This document shows, one piece after another, positions 8,544-14,940 of a stretch of DNA of 22,479 bases; position 1 is the first letter of the stretch, and every line of letters begins with the position of its first letter. The notes under the pieces were generated by a model, which was not told the DNA's origin, did not search any database, and saw only the letters and a list, made by a program, of their open reading frames with translations. The stretch comes from Anaerolineae bacterium (GTDB taxonomy: Bacteria > Chloroflexota > Anaerolineae > JAFGEY01): assembly GCA_016929775.1 (NCBI GenBank), contig JAFGIE010000183.1, positions 1 through 22,479 of the forward strand. Direction: 5' to 3'. Made by a program: the position numbers and the translations under genes.

Positions 8544-8583
8544 GACGACCAGGAAGGGCATGCTCACCCCCTTCCTGGTCGTC
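8544..8583 (+). terminator. Strong hairpin after the lipoprotein gene
   Basis: A perfect 15-bp inverted repeat, GACGACCAGGAAGGG (8544-8558) and its complement (8569-8583), encloses a 10-nt loop, starting 19 nt after the lipoprotein stop. It is followed only by a weak pyrimidine run (GCTTTCC), so it may terminate transcription inefficiently or act mainly as an mRNA 3'-end protector. Confidence 0.65.
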
Positions 8584-8595
8584 GCTTTCCCCGCC

Positions 8596-8626
8596 CTGCA
8601 TGGCGCCGCCATGTGGCGCTGTGCAG
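8596..8626 (+). other. Second RNA hairpin, 12 bp with two G-U pairs
   Basis: CTGCATGGCGCC (8596-8607) pairs with GGCGCTGTGCAG (8615-8626) around a 7-nt loop. The two imperfect positions are G-U wobble pairs when read from the + strand but would be A-C mismatches on the - strand, so the structure suits a + strand RNA. It follows the previous hairpin by 12 nt and precedes the dnaN promoter. Its role is unknown. Confidence 0.5.
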
Positions 8627-8665
8627 CAGAGCTACTGCCACGGGGCCTCCCTCGCGCTGGGTCAC

Positions 8666-8694
8666 TTGACAAGGCCTGCGTTTTCGCATATTAT
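8666..8694 (+). promoter_or_regulatory. Consensus sigma70-like promoter of dnaN
   Basis: A perfect -35 box, TTGACA (8666-8671), lies 17 bp before TATTAT (8689-8694). Transcription would start near 8701, leaving a leader of about 120 nt before dnaN. I see no clear structure or small reading frame with good signals in that leader. Confidence 0.8.
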
Positions 8695-8821
8695 CACGGT
8701 ACCGGCCTCGCTTTTCCCATGGTTGATCGCGAACCCTGGCTCACACCAAGGACGGACGTGCCGTTGGCGGATCGCCGACTCGCCGGTACGCGCATGTTCG
8801 GAGCAGAGTAGGAGGGTGATG

Positions 8822-9985
8822 ATGCGCACGTCTTGTCTCCAAGAGAACCTCTCCAGGGGGCTTTCCGTGGTCGGACGGGCTGTGGCCTCACGGCCCACGC
8901 TTCCCGTCCTGTCCCACATCCTCCTGGCGACCGATCAGTCGCAGCTCAAGCTCGCTGCGACCGACCTCGAGCTGTTCATCGTCTGCTGGATCGGGGCCCG
9001 GGTCGAAGAGGAAGGCGCGATCACCGTGCCGGCGAGGCTGTTTGTCGACCTGATCAACTCACTGCCCCAGGAGCGCGTGGATCTGACCCTCAAGGACCAG
9101 ATGCTCCACCTCAGTTGTGCGCGCAACGAGGCAGACATCAACGGGATCGACGCCCAAGAGTTCCCGCTCCTGCCCACGCCCAGCGAAGAGCAACAGATCA
9201 TGCTCGAGCCCGATCTGCTGCGGCAGATGGTCGCCCAGGTCGTTTTCGCGGCGGCGACCGACGAAAGCCGCCCGATCCTGACCGGCGTGCTGGCGCGCTT
9301 TGAAGAGAACACCTTGACCATGGCTGCCGCCGATGGATTCCGCCTCTCGGTGCGCCAGGCCCAGATCCCAGAGCGCATCGCACAGCCGATGAGCGTCGTC
9401 ATCCCGGCAAAGGCGCTCAACGAGCTGGCGCGCATCAGCGGCGACGAGCAGGATCCGATCGGGCTCTCCATCACGCCCGCACGCAGCCAGGTGCTCTTTC
9501 ACCTCCAGGGCGACAGCGGGGCCAACGAGGGCCGGATCTTTGGGATCGACCTGGTTTCGCAGCTGATCGAGGGCAACTTTGTGAACTATCGCCAGATCAT
9601 CCCCACCTCCCATACCACGCGCACGATCATGAACACCGAGGACCTGCTCAAGGCATGCAAGACCGCCAACATCTTTGCGCGCAGCGAGGCCAACGTCGTC
9701 CACCTCGAGATCGCGCCCGGCGCAGACCTGGGCAGCGGTACGGTCAAGATGACGGCGACGAGCACCGAGATGGGCGATAGCATTGGCGAACTGGACGCCA
9801 GCGTCGAGGGCGAGGCGCTGACCATCGCGTTCAACGTGCGCTTCCTGATCGATGTCCTCTCGGTCCTGGACAGCGCACAAGTCGTGCTCGAGACCTCCTC
9901 CCCCGGCAGGCCTGGCGTGATCCGGCCTCTCGGATCGGAGGACTTTGTGCACGTGATCATGCCCATGCATATCCGCGGCCGGTAG
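8822..9985 (+). CDS. dnaN: DNA polymerase III beta subunit (sliding clamp)
   Basis: The 387-residue product has the length and order of the three-part beta clamp, the ring that tethers DNA polymerase III and other enzymes to DNA. Family landmarks include S-R-P-T-L-P-V-L-S-H-I-L near the N-terminus (23-34), the domain 2 segment A-T-D-E-S-R-P-I-L-T-G-V with A-A-D-G-F-R-L, and the C-terminal V-I-M-P-M-H, which matches the usual V-x-M-P-M/V-R ending. The frame is open upstream to 8600, but AGGAGGG at 8810-8816 positions the start at ATG 8822; ATG 8819 is possible but too close. No dnaA or recF flanks it here, so this is either a clamp gene moved from the origin cluster or a second copy. Confidence 0.95.
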   Translation: MRTSCLQENLSRGLSVVGRAVASRPTLPVLSHILLATDQSQLKLAATDLELFIVCWIGARVEEEGAITVPARLFVDLINSLPQERVDLTLKDQMLHLSCARNEADINGIDAQEFPLLPTPSEEQQIMLEPDLLRQMVAQVVFAAATDESRPILTGVLARFEENTLTMAAADGFRLSVRQAQIPERIAQPMSVVIPAKALNELARISGDEQDPIGLSITPARSQVLFHLQGDSGANEGRIFGIDLVSQLIEGNFVNYRQIIPTSHTTRTIMNTEDLLKACKTANIFARSEANVVHLEIAPGADLGSGTVKMTATSTEMGDSIGELDASVEGEALTIAFNVRFLIDVLSVLDSAQVVLETSSPGRPGVIRPLGSEDFVHVIMPMHIRGR

Positions 9986-10018
9986 CTCGACCGGCCCACC
10001 CCGCGAATGGAGAGCGAG

Positions 10019-11302
10019 ATGACCAAGAGATACGCCATCGTAGGCACCGGTGGGCGCTCCCGCATGTACTATCACGCACTTGCATCGCGCTACGCCGACA
10101 CGTCGGACCTGGTCGCGCTGTGCGACATCAACCAGACGCGCATGGACTATGTGAACCGCGCGCTCAGCGAGGCATACGGCACAGCCCCCATCCCGACCTA
10201 CAAGCCCGACCGCTTTGACCAGATGATCGCAGAGCGCAAGCCAGACGTCGTGATCGTGACCTCGATCGATCGCACGCACCACCGCTACATCACGCGCGCC
10301 ATGCGCCTGGGATGCGACGTGATCACCGAGAAGCCCATGACGGTGGACGAGGTCAAGTGCCAGAAGATCCTGGACACGATCAAGGAGACGGGACGCAGCC
10401 TCCGCGTCACGTTCAACTATCGCTATGCCCCGCACAGCACAAAGGTGCGCGAGCTGGTGATGGACGGGACGATCGGAAACGTGAACTCGATTCACTTTGA
10501 GTGGCTGCTCGACACGCGGCATGGCGCCGACTATTTCCGGCGCTGGCATCGCGACAAGCGCAACAGCGGCGGTCTCCTGGTCCACAAGGCCACCCACCAC
10601 TTTGACCTGATCAATTTCTGGATCGCCAGCCGTCCCAAGATCGTCTTTGCCATGGGCGATCTGATGTTCTACGGGCGGGAGAACGCCGAAGAGCGGGGCG
10701 TGGTCGACTTTTACTCGCGCGCCCACGGCAGCGCGCACGCCCAGGACGACCCGTTTGCGCTCGACCTCGAAGCCAATGAGCGCTTGAAGGAGCTATACCT
10801 GGACGCCGAGCACGAGGATGGCTACTATCGCGACCAAAGCGTCTTTGGCGACGGGATCAGCATCGAGGACACCATGGGCGTCATGGTCCGCTATGCGAAC
10901 AACACGATCATGACCTACTCGCTCAACGCCTATATGCCGTGGGAGGGATTTCGCGTCGGGCTGAACGGCGACAAGGGACGCATCCAGGTCCTGGTCGCCG
11001 AGAACTCGTACGTCAGCGCGGGCGGAGACGCCGCGGCAGAGGGCGCCGCCAGGACGCGGCGCATCACCGTGTTCCCGATGTGGGGCGAGCCCTATGACGT
11101 CGCGCTCGAGGAGGGCGTCGGCGGGCACGGAGGGGGCGACGTCGTCATGTTGGATGACATCTTTGGCGAGCCCCAGCACGACCGCTTCCACCGTGCCGCA
11201 TCGCACGTCGACGGCGCCATGTCGATCTTGACCGGCATCGCCGCCAACAAGTCGATCCGCACCGGTCTCCCGGTCGTGGTCGACGACCTGGTCCGGTTCT
11301 AG
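10019..11302 (+). CDS. Gfo/Idh/MocA family NAD(P)-dependent oxidoreductase
   Basis: Members of this family oxidise or reduce sugars, inositols and related compounds with NAD(P). The 427-residue product opens with the Rossmann strand A-I-V-G-T-G-G-R (6-13), has the family's E-K-P motif at 104-106 (T-E-K-P-M-T), and K-A-T-H-H-F-D (190-196), which fits the catalytic Lys/His region. It lacks a signal peptide, so it is likely cytoplasmic. GGAGA at 10009-10013 favours the ATG at 10019; the ATG at 10007 would add four residues but has no Shine-Dalgarno. It follows dnaN by 33 nt and may share its transcript, although no functional link is known. The substrate cannot be read from sequence. Confidence 0.88.
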   Translation: MTKRYAIVGTGGRSRMYYHALASRYADTSDLVALCDINQTRMDYVNRALSEAYGTAPIPTYKPDRFDQMIAERKPDVVIVTSIDRTHHRYITRAMRLGCDVITEKPMTVDEVKCQKILDTIKETGRSLRVTFNYRYAPHSTKVRELVMDGTIGNVNSIHFEWLLDTRHGADYFRRWHRDKRNSGGLLVHKATHHFDLINFWIASRPKIVFAMGDLMFYGRENAEERGVVDFYSRAHGSAHAQDDPFALDLEANERLKELYLDAEHEDGYYRDQSVFGDGISIEDTMGVMVRYANNTIMTYSLNAYMPWEGFRVGLNGDKGRIQVLVAENSYVSAGGDAAAEGAARTRRITVFPMWGEPYDVALEEGVGGHGGGDVVMLDDIFGEPQHDRFHRAASHVDGAMSILTGIAANKSIRTGLPVVVDDLVRF

Positions 11303-11333
11303 CGGCCACACGCTCGCCCATACGCACCACAAA

Positions 11334-11362
11334 AACCCGCCTCTCACAGTGAGAGGCGGGTT
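11334..11362. terminator. Bidirectional terminator between converging genes
   Basis: AACCCGCCTCTCAC (11334-11347) and GTGAGAGGCGGGTT (11349-11362) form a 14-bp perfect inverted repeat. Read on the - strand the stem is followed by TTTTT, a classic intrinsic terminator for the small redox gene. On the + strand it sits 31 nt after the oxidoreductase stop but has only a short T run. Confidence 0.88.
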
Positions 11363-11398
11363 CGCTCTATGTCGTGCTGCCGGCGAGATGACGTACAG

Positions 11399-11426
11399 CC
11401 CGCGCTTTCCTGCAGGCTAGCGCGGG
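11399..11426. other. Inverted repeat near the end of the small redox gene
   Basis: CCCGCGCT (11399-11406) and AGCGCGGG (11419-11426) form an 8-bp stem with a 12-nt loop containing CCTGCAGG. It lies 20 nt after the redox gene's stop. No U run follows on either strand, so it may support the main terminator downstream. Confidence 0.45.
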
Positions 11427-11446
11427 AGGATACCTCGAATCCGCGA

Positions 11447-11668
11447 TCAGGCCTGCGGCGCGGGCACGATCTCGTTCAGGTCGCGGATCAGCGCGTCTAC
11501 GTCGATCCCGTGCGCCGTCGCGCCCTGGCGGATGTTCTCAAAGCGCGCCACTGCACAGCCCACGCACATCAGCCCGTGGCTCAGGAACACCTTGAGGCTC
11601 TCGGGATACTTTTTCAGCACCTCGCCGATCGTCATATCGGCGGTAATCGTCCGTTCAACAGTTGACAT
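11447..11668 (-). CDS. DUF1858 / hybrid-cluster-associated redox disulfide protein
   Basis: The 73-residue product matches the small DUF1858 family, whose members include the 'hybrid cluster protein-associated redox disulfide' proteins. Recognisable parts are T-A-D-M-T-I-G-E-V-L-K-K-Y-P-E (8-22), the G-L-M-C-V-G-C motif with Cys35 and Cys38, and a following F-E-N-I-R-Q-G-A helix. The CxxC pair is probably redox-active or metal-binding; the biochemical role is not established. The frame is open further upstream, but AAGGAG at 11675-11680, six to seven bases before ATG 11668, and the start of homology decide the start. It has its own promoter and leader hairpin and a strong terminator, so it is likely monocistronic. 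No hybrid cluster protein gene is in the window. Confidence 0.88.
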   Translation of the reverse strand: MSTVERTITADMTIGEVLKKYPESLKVFLSHGLMCVGCAVARFENIRQGATAHGIDVDALIRDLNEIVPAPQA

Positions 11669-11721
11669 AATAATCTCCTTCGCTACTTCCTGGCAGCAGG
11701 GCCACTCGCTGTTGCCCTCGA

Positions 11722-11736
11722 CCGGACTCTGTCCGG
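11722..11736 (-). other. Small hairpin at the 5' end of the redox transcript
   Basis: CCGGAC (11722-11727) and GTCCGG (11731-11736) form a 6-bp stem with a 3-nt loop right at the predicted transcription start. It could stabilise the mRNA 5' end or be an operator. Confidence 0.4.
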
Positions 11737-11742
11737 GGGGAG

Positions 11743-11771
11743 AGCATAACACAAAAGGCACGGTTTTGCAA
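11743..11771 (-). promoter_or_regulatory. Sigma70-like promoter of the small redox gene
   Basis: On the - strand TTGCAA (11766-11771) is followed after 17 bp by TATGCT (11743-11748). Transcription would start near 11736, about 68 nt before the start codon. Confidence 0.6.
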
Positions 11772-11848
11772 GTTCTGGATGCAAACCGCGCCTCTCTTCT
11801 TACCTCTGTGCGATCAGGGCGTATACCTGTGAGGCACGCTCCCCGCGC

Positions 11849-13192
11849 CTAAGCCCGCACCAGCCGGTACCCGCGCCCCCGCACGGTCTCCAAGTAGCGT
11901 GCGCTGTCCGGGATGACCTCCAGCTTTTTGCGCAGCCGGCTGATCAGCTTTTCGATGCGCGCGTCGTCGACCTCGTCGATATAGTCATCGCCCCACACCG
12001 CCTCGACGATCTGGTACTTGTCGCAGATCTCGCCGATGCGCCCATAGAACAGCAGCAGCGCCCGGTACTCGAGATCCGTCAGCGTCTCTGCACGCGCGCC
12101 GTCAACCCACACTTCCCCGCTGTCCACGTCGACGCGCACCCCCGGGACGTAGGGGGTCTTGACCAACCGCTGCCGGCGAACGAAACCCGCAAAGAGCGCG
12201 CCGGTGACCGCGAGTTCGCGATCGCCGCTCAAGAGGCCCATGCGCTGCAGCATCGCGAGCTGCTGCCGGTCCACCCCATCTCCAGCGGCGTATTGGAGCA
12301 GCGCCGCCTGGTGCTCGTGGCGCAGCCCGTTCCACAACTTGACGCACTCGCTGCGCACGTTGGCATCGCTGTCGAGCTTGTCGCGCGCCATGCGGTAGCC
12401 ATCGGGGTCCTCGACGCCGCCCACGGAAGCGAGGGCGTGGCACACGGCATTCAGCATGCCGGGATGCCCCCCAGTCTGAGTCCACACGAAATCCACATCG
12501 CGCGCCGTCACCGGGAGGTGCTCCTCGCCCATAAAGGCGGTCACGGCGTGCTGGACGTCGTTGTAGCTCAGCGGGCCAAGATAGAGCGTCTGGTGCGCAA
12601 AGAGCTCGCAGAACTCGCCGATCTCGCTTTCCCCTCGCATGCTCGCCATCGGACGCCCTGTCGCGACCACGTAGCAGAGATGGTCGGGGTAGCGATCCTT
12701 GAGTGCGCGCAAGTTGAGGAACACGCGCGGATCGATCTCGCGGAAAGGGCCATCGAACTCGTCAAACAGGAACACGACCTGTCGTCCGAGGTTCTCGCAC
12801 AGCAACACAATGCCTTCGTTGAACCCGAGCGGGATCAAGAAGGCATTGCTCGAGCGGATCACCTTGTCGTAGGCTTGCTGCAGCCGGTCGCACAGCTCGG
12901 CGTGTGCGGGTTGCTCGGAAAGCGTTGCCAATGCGCTGCGCAGGATCAGCTCATAAAACCCCTGCTCCGTCATCTCGACCATCAGGTTAAAGTCGATGTA
13001 GATGAACGCAAGGTCGCCGGCGCGAACGCCTCCATAGCCCGTCTCGGCGACCGTCTGGACCGATCGGAGCAAGACGGACTTGCCCATGTTGCTGAGCCCG
13101 ACCACCGCGCAGCTCTCGGCATCGCTGACACAGCGCAGGATCGTGGCGAGCTCATCCGCACGTGAGATGTACGCCGTCCTGTCCAGAGCCAT
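11849..13192 (-). CDS. AAA-family ATPase fused to a C-terminal OmpR-type winged helix
   Basis: The 447-residue product combines an N-terminal ATPase with a DNA-binding domain. Walker A is G-L-S-N-M-G-K-S (32-39); Walker B is V-V-F-L-F-D-E-F-D (139-147); A-T-G-R (177-180) and G-G-H-P-G-M-L (241-247) fit later motifs of AAA/STAND-type NTPases. Residues about 351-446 form a Trans_reg_C (PhoB/OmpR-type) winged helix, with L-T-D-L-E-Y-R-A-L-L, the helix carrying R-I-E-K-L-I-S-R-L-R-K-K-L, and the wing Y-L-E-T-V-R-G-R-G-Y-R-L. No receiver domain is present, so signal input is probably through the ATPase part. It lies 26 nt downstream of a membrane protein gene that may be its partner. The Shine-Dalgarno is weak. 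The target genes are unknown. Confidence 0.82.
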   Translation of the reverse strand: MALDRTAYISRADELATILRCVSDAESCAVVGLSNMGKSVLLRSVQTVAETGYGGVRAGDLAFIYIDFNLMVEMTEQGFYELILRSALATLSEQPAHAELCDRLQQAYDKVIRSSNAFLIPLGFNEGIVLLCENLGRQVVFLFDEFDGPFREIDPRVFLNLRALKDRYPDHLCYVVATGRPMASMRGESEIGEFCELFAHQTLYLGPLSYNDVQHAVTAFMGEEHLPVTARDVDFVWTQTGGHPGMLNAVCHALASVGGVEDPDGYRMARDKLDSDANVRSECVKLWNGLRHEHQAALLQYAAGDGVDRQQLAMLQRMGLLSGDRELAVTGALFAGFVRRQRLVKTPYVPGVRVDVDSGEVWVDGARAETLTDLEYRALLLFYGRIGEICDKYQIVEAVWGDDYIDEVDDARIEKLISRLRKKLEVIPDSARYLETVRGRGYRLVRA

Positions 13193-13218
13193 ACCCCGTC
13201 TTGCCTAGCCGCCCCGTC

Positions 13219-13752
13219 TCACCCCGATCGCAGCTTGCGCACGGCGAACACCAGCCCGGCGAGCCCGACGGCGATGGCAGCCATGCCAAAGCCTCCCAGT
13301 CCGGCTGCGGGCGTCGTCCCCGGCGTGGTCGCACCCCACTCCGCCGAGGGCTTGGTGGGCGTGGGCGTGCGCGTGGGCGTATCCCCACCCTCTTGTACCA
13401 CCCGCGTTGCCGTTGGGCTGGGGATGGGCGTCCATGTCGCTGGCGAGGTGGGCGTCCACGTCGGCAGCGGCAACGTGGGGGGTGGGGTAAAGGTCGGTGT
13501 CCACGCCACCGCCTCTTGCGTCATCGCATCGACCGTCTGCGTGACATACGCCGCCTGCTGTTCCTGCTGGCGCGGCACCCAGAAGACGAGTGCACCCACC
13601 AGGGCGAGCGCACCCAACAGGATCAGTCCCCCCATGGCAATCGCGATGATGATGAACACCCGGTTCGGCCTACTCCGCGGCGCCTCTTCCGGCTCGGGAG
13701 GCAAGCTGCCCGAGGAACTGTCTCCGAACGACAGTCGATCGTCCAGGCTCAT
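13219..13752 (-). CDS. Two-TM protein with P/T-rich outer loop
   Basis: The 177-residue product has an acidic N-terminal cytoplasmic part (1-30), a membrane segment (32-58), an outer region (60-150) rich in Pro, Thr and Trp with repeated W-T-P-T, a second membrane segment (152-170) and a short basic tail (R-K-L-R-S-G). The T-T-P-G-T-T-P-A-A-G-L-G-G-F-G before the last segment is reminiscent of sorting or anchor signals. GAGAGGAG ahead of ATG 13752 gives a good ribosome binding site. It is 26 nt upstream of the ATPase/winged-helix gene. I do not recognise a family. Membrane protein plus cytoplasmic regulator suggests envelope sensing, which is inference. Confidence 0.7.
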   Translation of the reverse strand: MSLDDRLSFGDSSSGSLPPEPEEAPRSRPNRVFIIIAIAMGGLILLGALALVGALVFWVPRQQEQQAAYVTQTVDAMTQEAVAWTPTFTPPPTLPLPTWTPTSPATWTPIPSPTATRVVQEGGDTPTRTPTPTKPSAEWGATTPGTTPAAGLGGFGMAAIAVGLAGLVFAVRKLRSG

Positions 13753-13811
13753 GGCTGTGCTCCTCTCTGCATCAACGTCTCATCTCGACGGATGGTCGCG
13801 CTGCTCGGACA

Positions 13812-13871
13812 GGGATGGCGCCGCAGAGCGCGCAGTCGCGAGGCCCTGCGGCTCCAGCGCCCCGCCATCCC
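13812..13871 (-). other. Structured intergenic element after the operon's last tight gene
   Basis: GGGATGGCG (13812-13820) pairs with CGCCATCCC (13863-13871), and directly inside it CCGCAG (13821-13826) pairs with CTGCGG (13846-13851), leaving an 11-nt one-sided bulge. It begins right after the stop codon of the gene ending at 13872. No U run follows on the - strand, so it is more likely an mRNA processing or stability element, or a Rho-dependent end, than an intrinsic terminator. The remaining 13753-13811 shows only the next gene's ribosome binding site. Confidence 0.5.
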
Positions 13872-14927
13872 CTATCGCAGGATCTCCAAGTTCTCAAACG
13901 GGATGTACGCCTTGCCCACTGGCCCCAGATCCACCTCCGCCACGCGCGCGCGCACGCCAGACGCCAAGCGGCGCGGCATTGCCGGCAACGCGCTCACCTG
14001 GCCCAACACGTTGGCGTACGGCGCACGCAGGACGCGCACCGGGCTGCCGACGGCGAGATCCATCCCCGGTTCGAGCGCGGGCGCACGCGCCTCCTGTGCG
14101 AGCGGGATCACGATCTCGGGCCTGTGCACCGCCCATCGCGTTCGTACGGCAGGGCTCAAGCAGGCCTCCCGCCCCACGTTGGAGAGCAGCAGGTCAAACA
14201 TGCGCGCGCTCATGGCAAAGTCGCCAAACCCCTCCGTAGCGATCGCCGACAGCCCGCTCGCCTCGATCGCCGGGAGCAAGCCGCTGCTCAAGCTGCCGAC
14301 GACGACCGCGCCCACCTCGTTCTCTACCGCGGCGTCGATCGCCCTGCGGTCGAGGGTCCGTCCGCCGACGAGGACGGTGCCCATCTGGCTGACGTGGATC
14401 ATGTCGGCGGTCAACACGGACTCGCGATCGGGCACCACGCAGTCCAGCTGACCCCGCAGCTCTCGGCCCGTACCCCACGCGCCCTGGACCAAGGCGCACG
14501 TGATCTCGATCAGCGCACCCCGCTCGGGGATCACGTTCACCACGCTGCCCGGATAGAGCGCGCGCAAGTCGATGTGCTCGGGGACCGTCTCGATCAGGAC
14601 CTTGCCGCGACGGGCGTCAATCAGCTTGCCCTTTGCCGGCGACCGGCATTCGGTGCGAAACAGCCACCCCGCACGGGCGATCACCTCGCCCGCTTCGACG
14701 GGATCGCCCACCTTCTTGACCAGCACTCGCCCCATGTCGATGCGGCGTGTCTGCAAGTGATAGGCCAGATCGAGCAAGTGATACCCCATTGCCACGTCCG
14801 CTTCGGCGATGATCCGATCGGACGCGACCTGGTCACCGTAGCGGCACAGCACGCGCCCAGGCACCGGCAGGGCGCGCCTGCGACGGATCGTTGCCTGTGG
14901 CGTTACATAGCACTCTGCGTAGGGCAT
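13872..14927 (-). CDS. Uncharacterised protein with barrel-sandwich and KOW-like parts
   Basis: The 351-residue product has no signal peptide or membrane segment. Residues about 20-115 look like two strands sets of a barrel-sandwich (lipoyl/biotin-like) fold: L-P-V-P-G-R-V-L with Y-G-D-Q-V (20-34) and V-L-V-K-K-V-G-D-P-V-E-A-G-E-V-I (68-83), but without the E-M-K-M type lysine to be modified. Residues about 170-260 seem alpha/beta (S-V-L-T-A-D-M-I-H-V, G-A-V-V-V-G-S-L-S-S-G-L-L-P-A-I-E-A-S-G). Residues about 290-349 resemble a KOW/SH3-like barrel (G-S-P-V-R-V-L-R-A-P). The gene starts 13 nt after the MutL-family gene, so the two products probably work together. I do not know the function. Confidence 0.7.
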   Translation of the reverse strand: MPYAECYVTPQATIRRRRALPVPGRVLCRYGDQVASDRIIAEADVAMGYHLLDLAYHLQTRRIDMGRVLVKKVGDPVEAGEVIARAGWLFRTECRSPAKGKLIDARRGKVLIETVPEHIDLRALYPGSVVNVIPERGALIEITCALVQGAWGTGRELRGQLDCVVPDRESVLTADMIHVSQMGTVLVGGRTLDRRAIDAAVENEVGAVVVGSLSSGLLPAIEASGLSAIATEGFGDFAMSARMFDLLLSNVGREACLSPAVRTRWAVHRPEIVIPLAQEARAPALEPGMDLAVGSPVRVLRAPYANVLGQVSALPAMPRRLASGVRARVAEVDLGPVGKAYIPFENLEILR

Positions 14928-14940
14928 AGGTCCTGCTCTC

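Noticed and set aside
9059..10738. A 559-residue - strand reading frame
   Set aside because: It runs opposite to both dnaN and the oxidoreductase gene, which have clear family motifs; long antisense frames are expected at this GC content.
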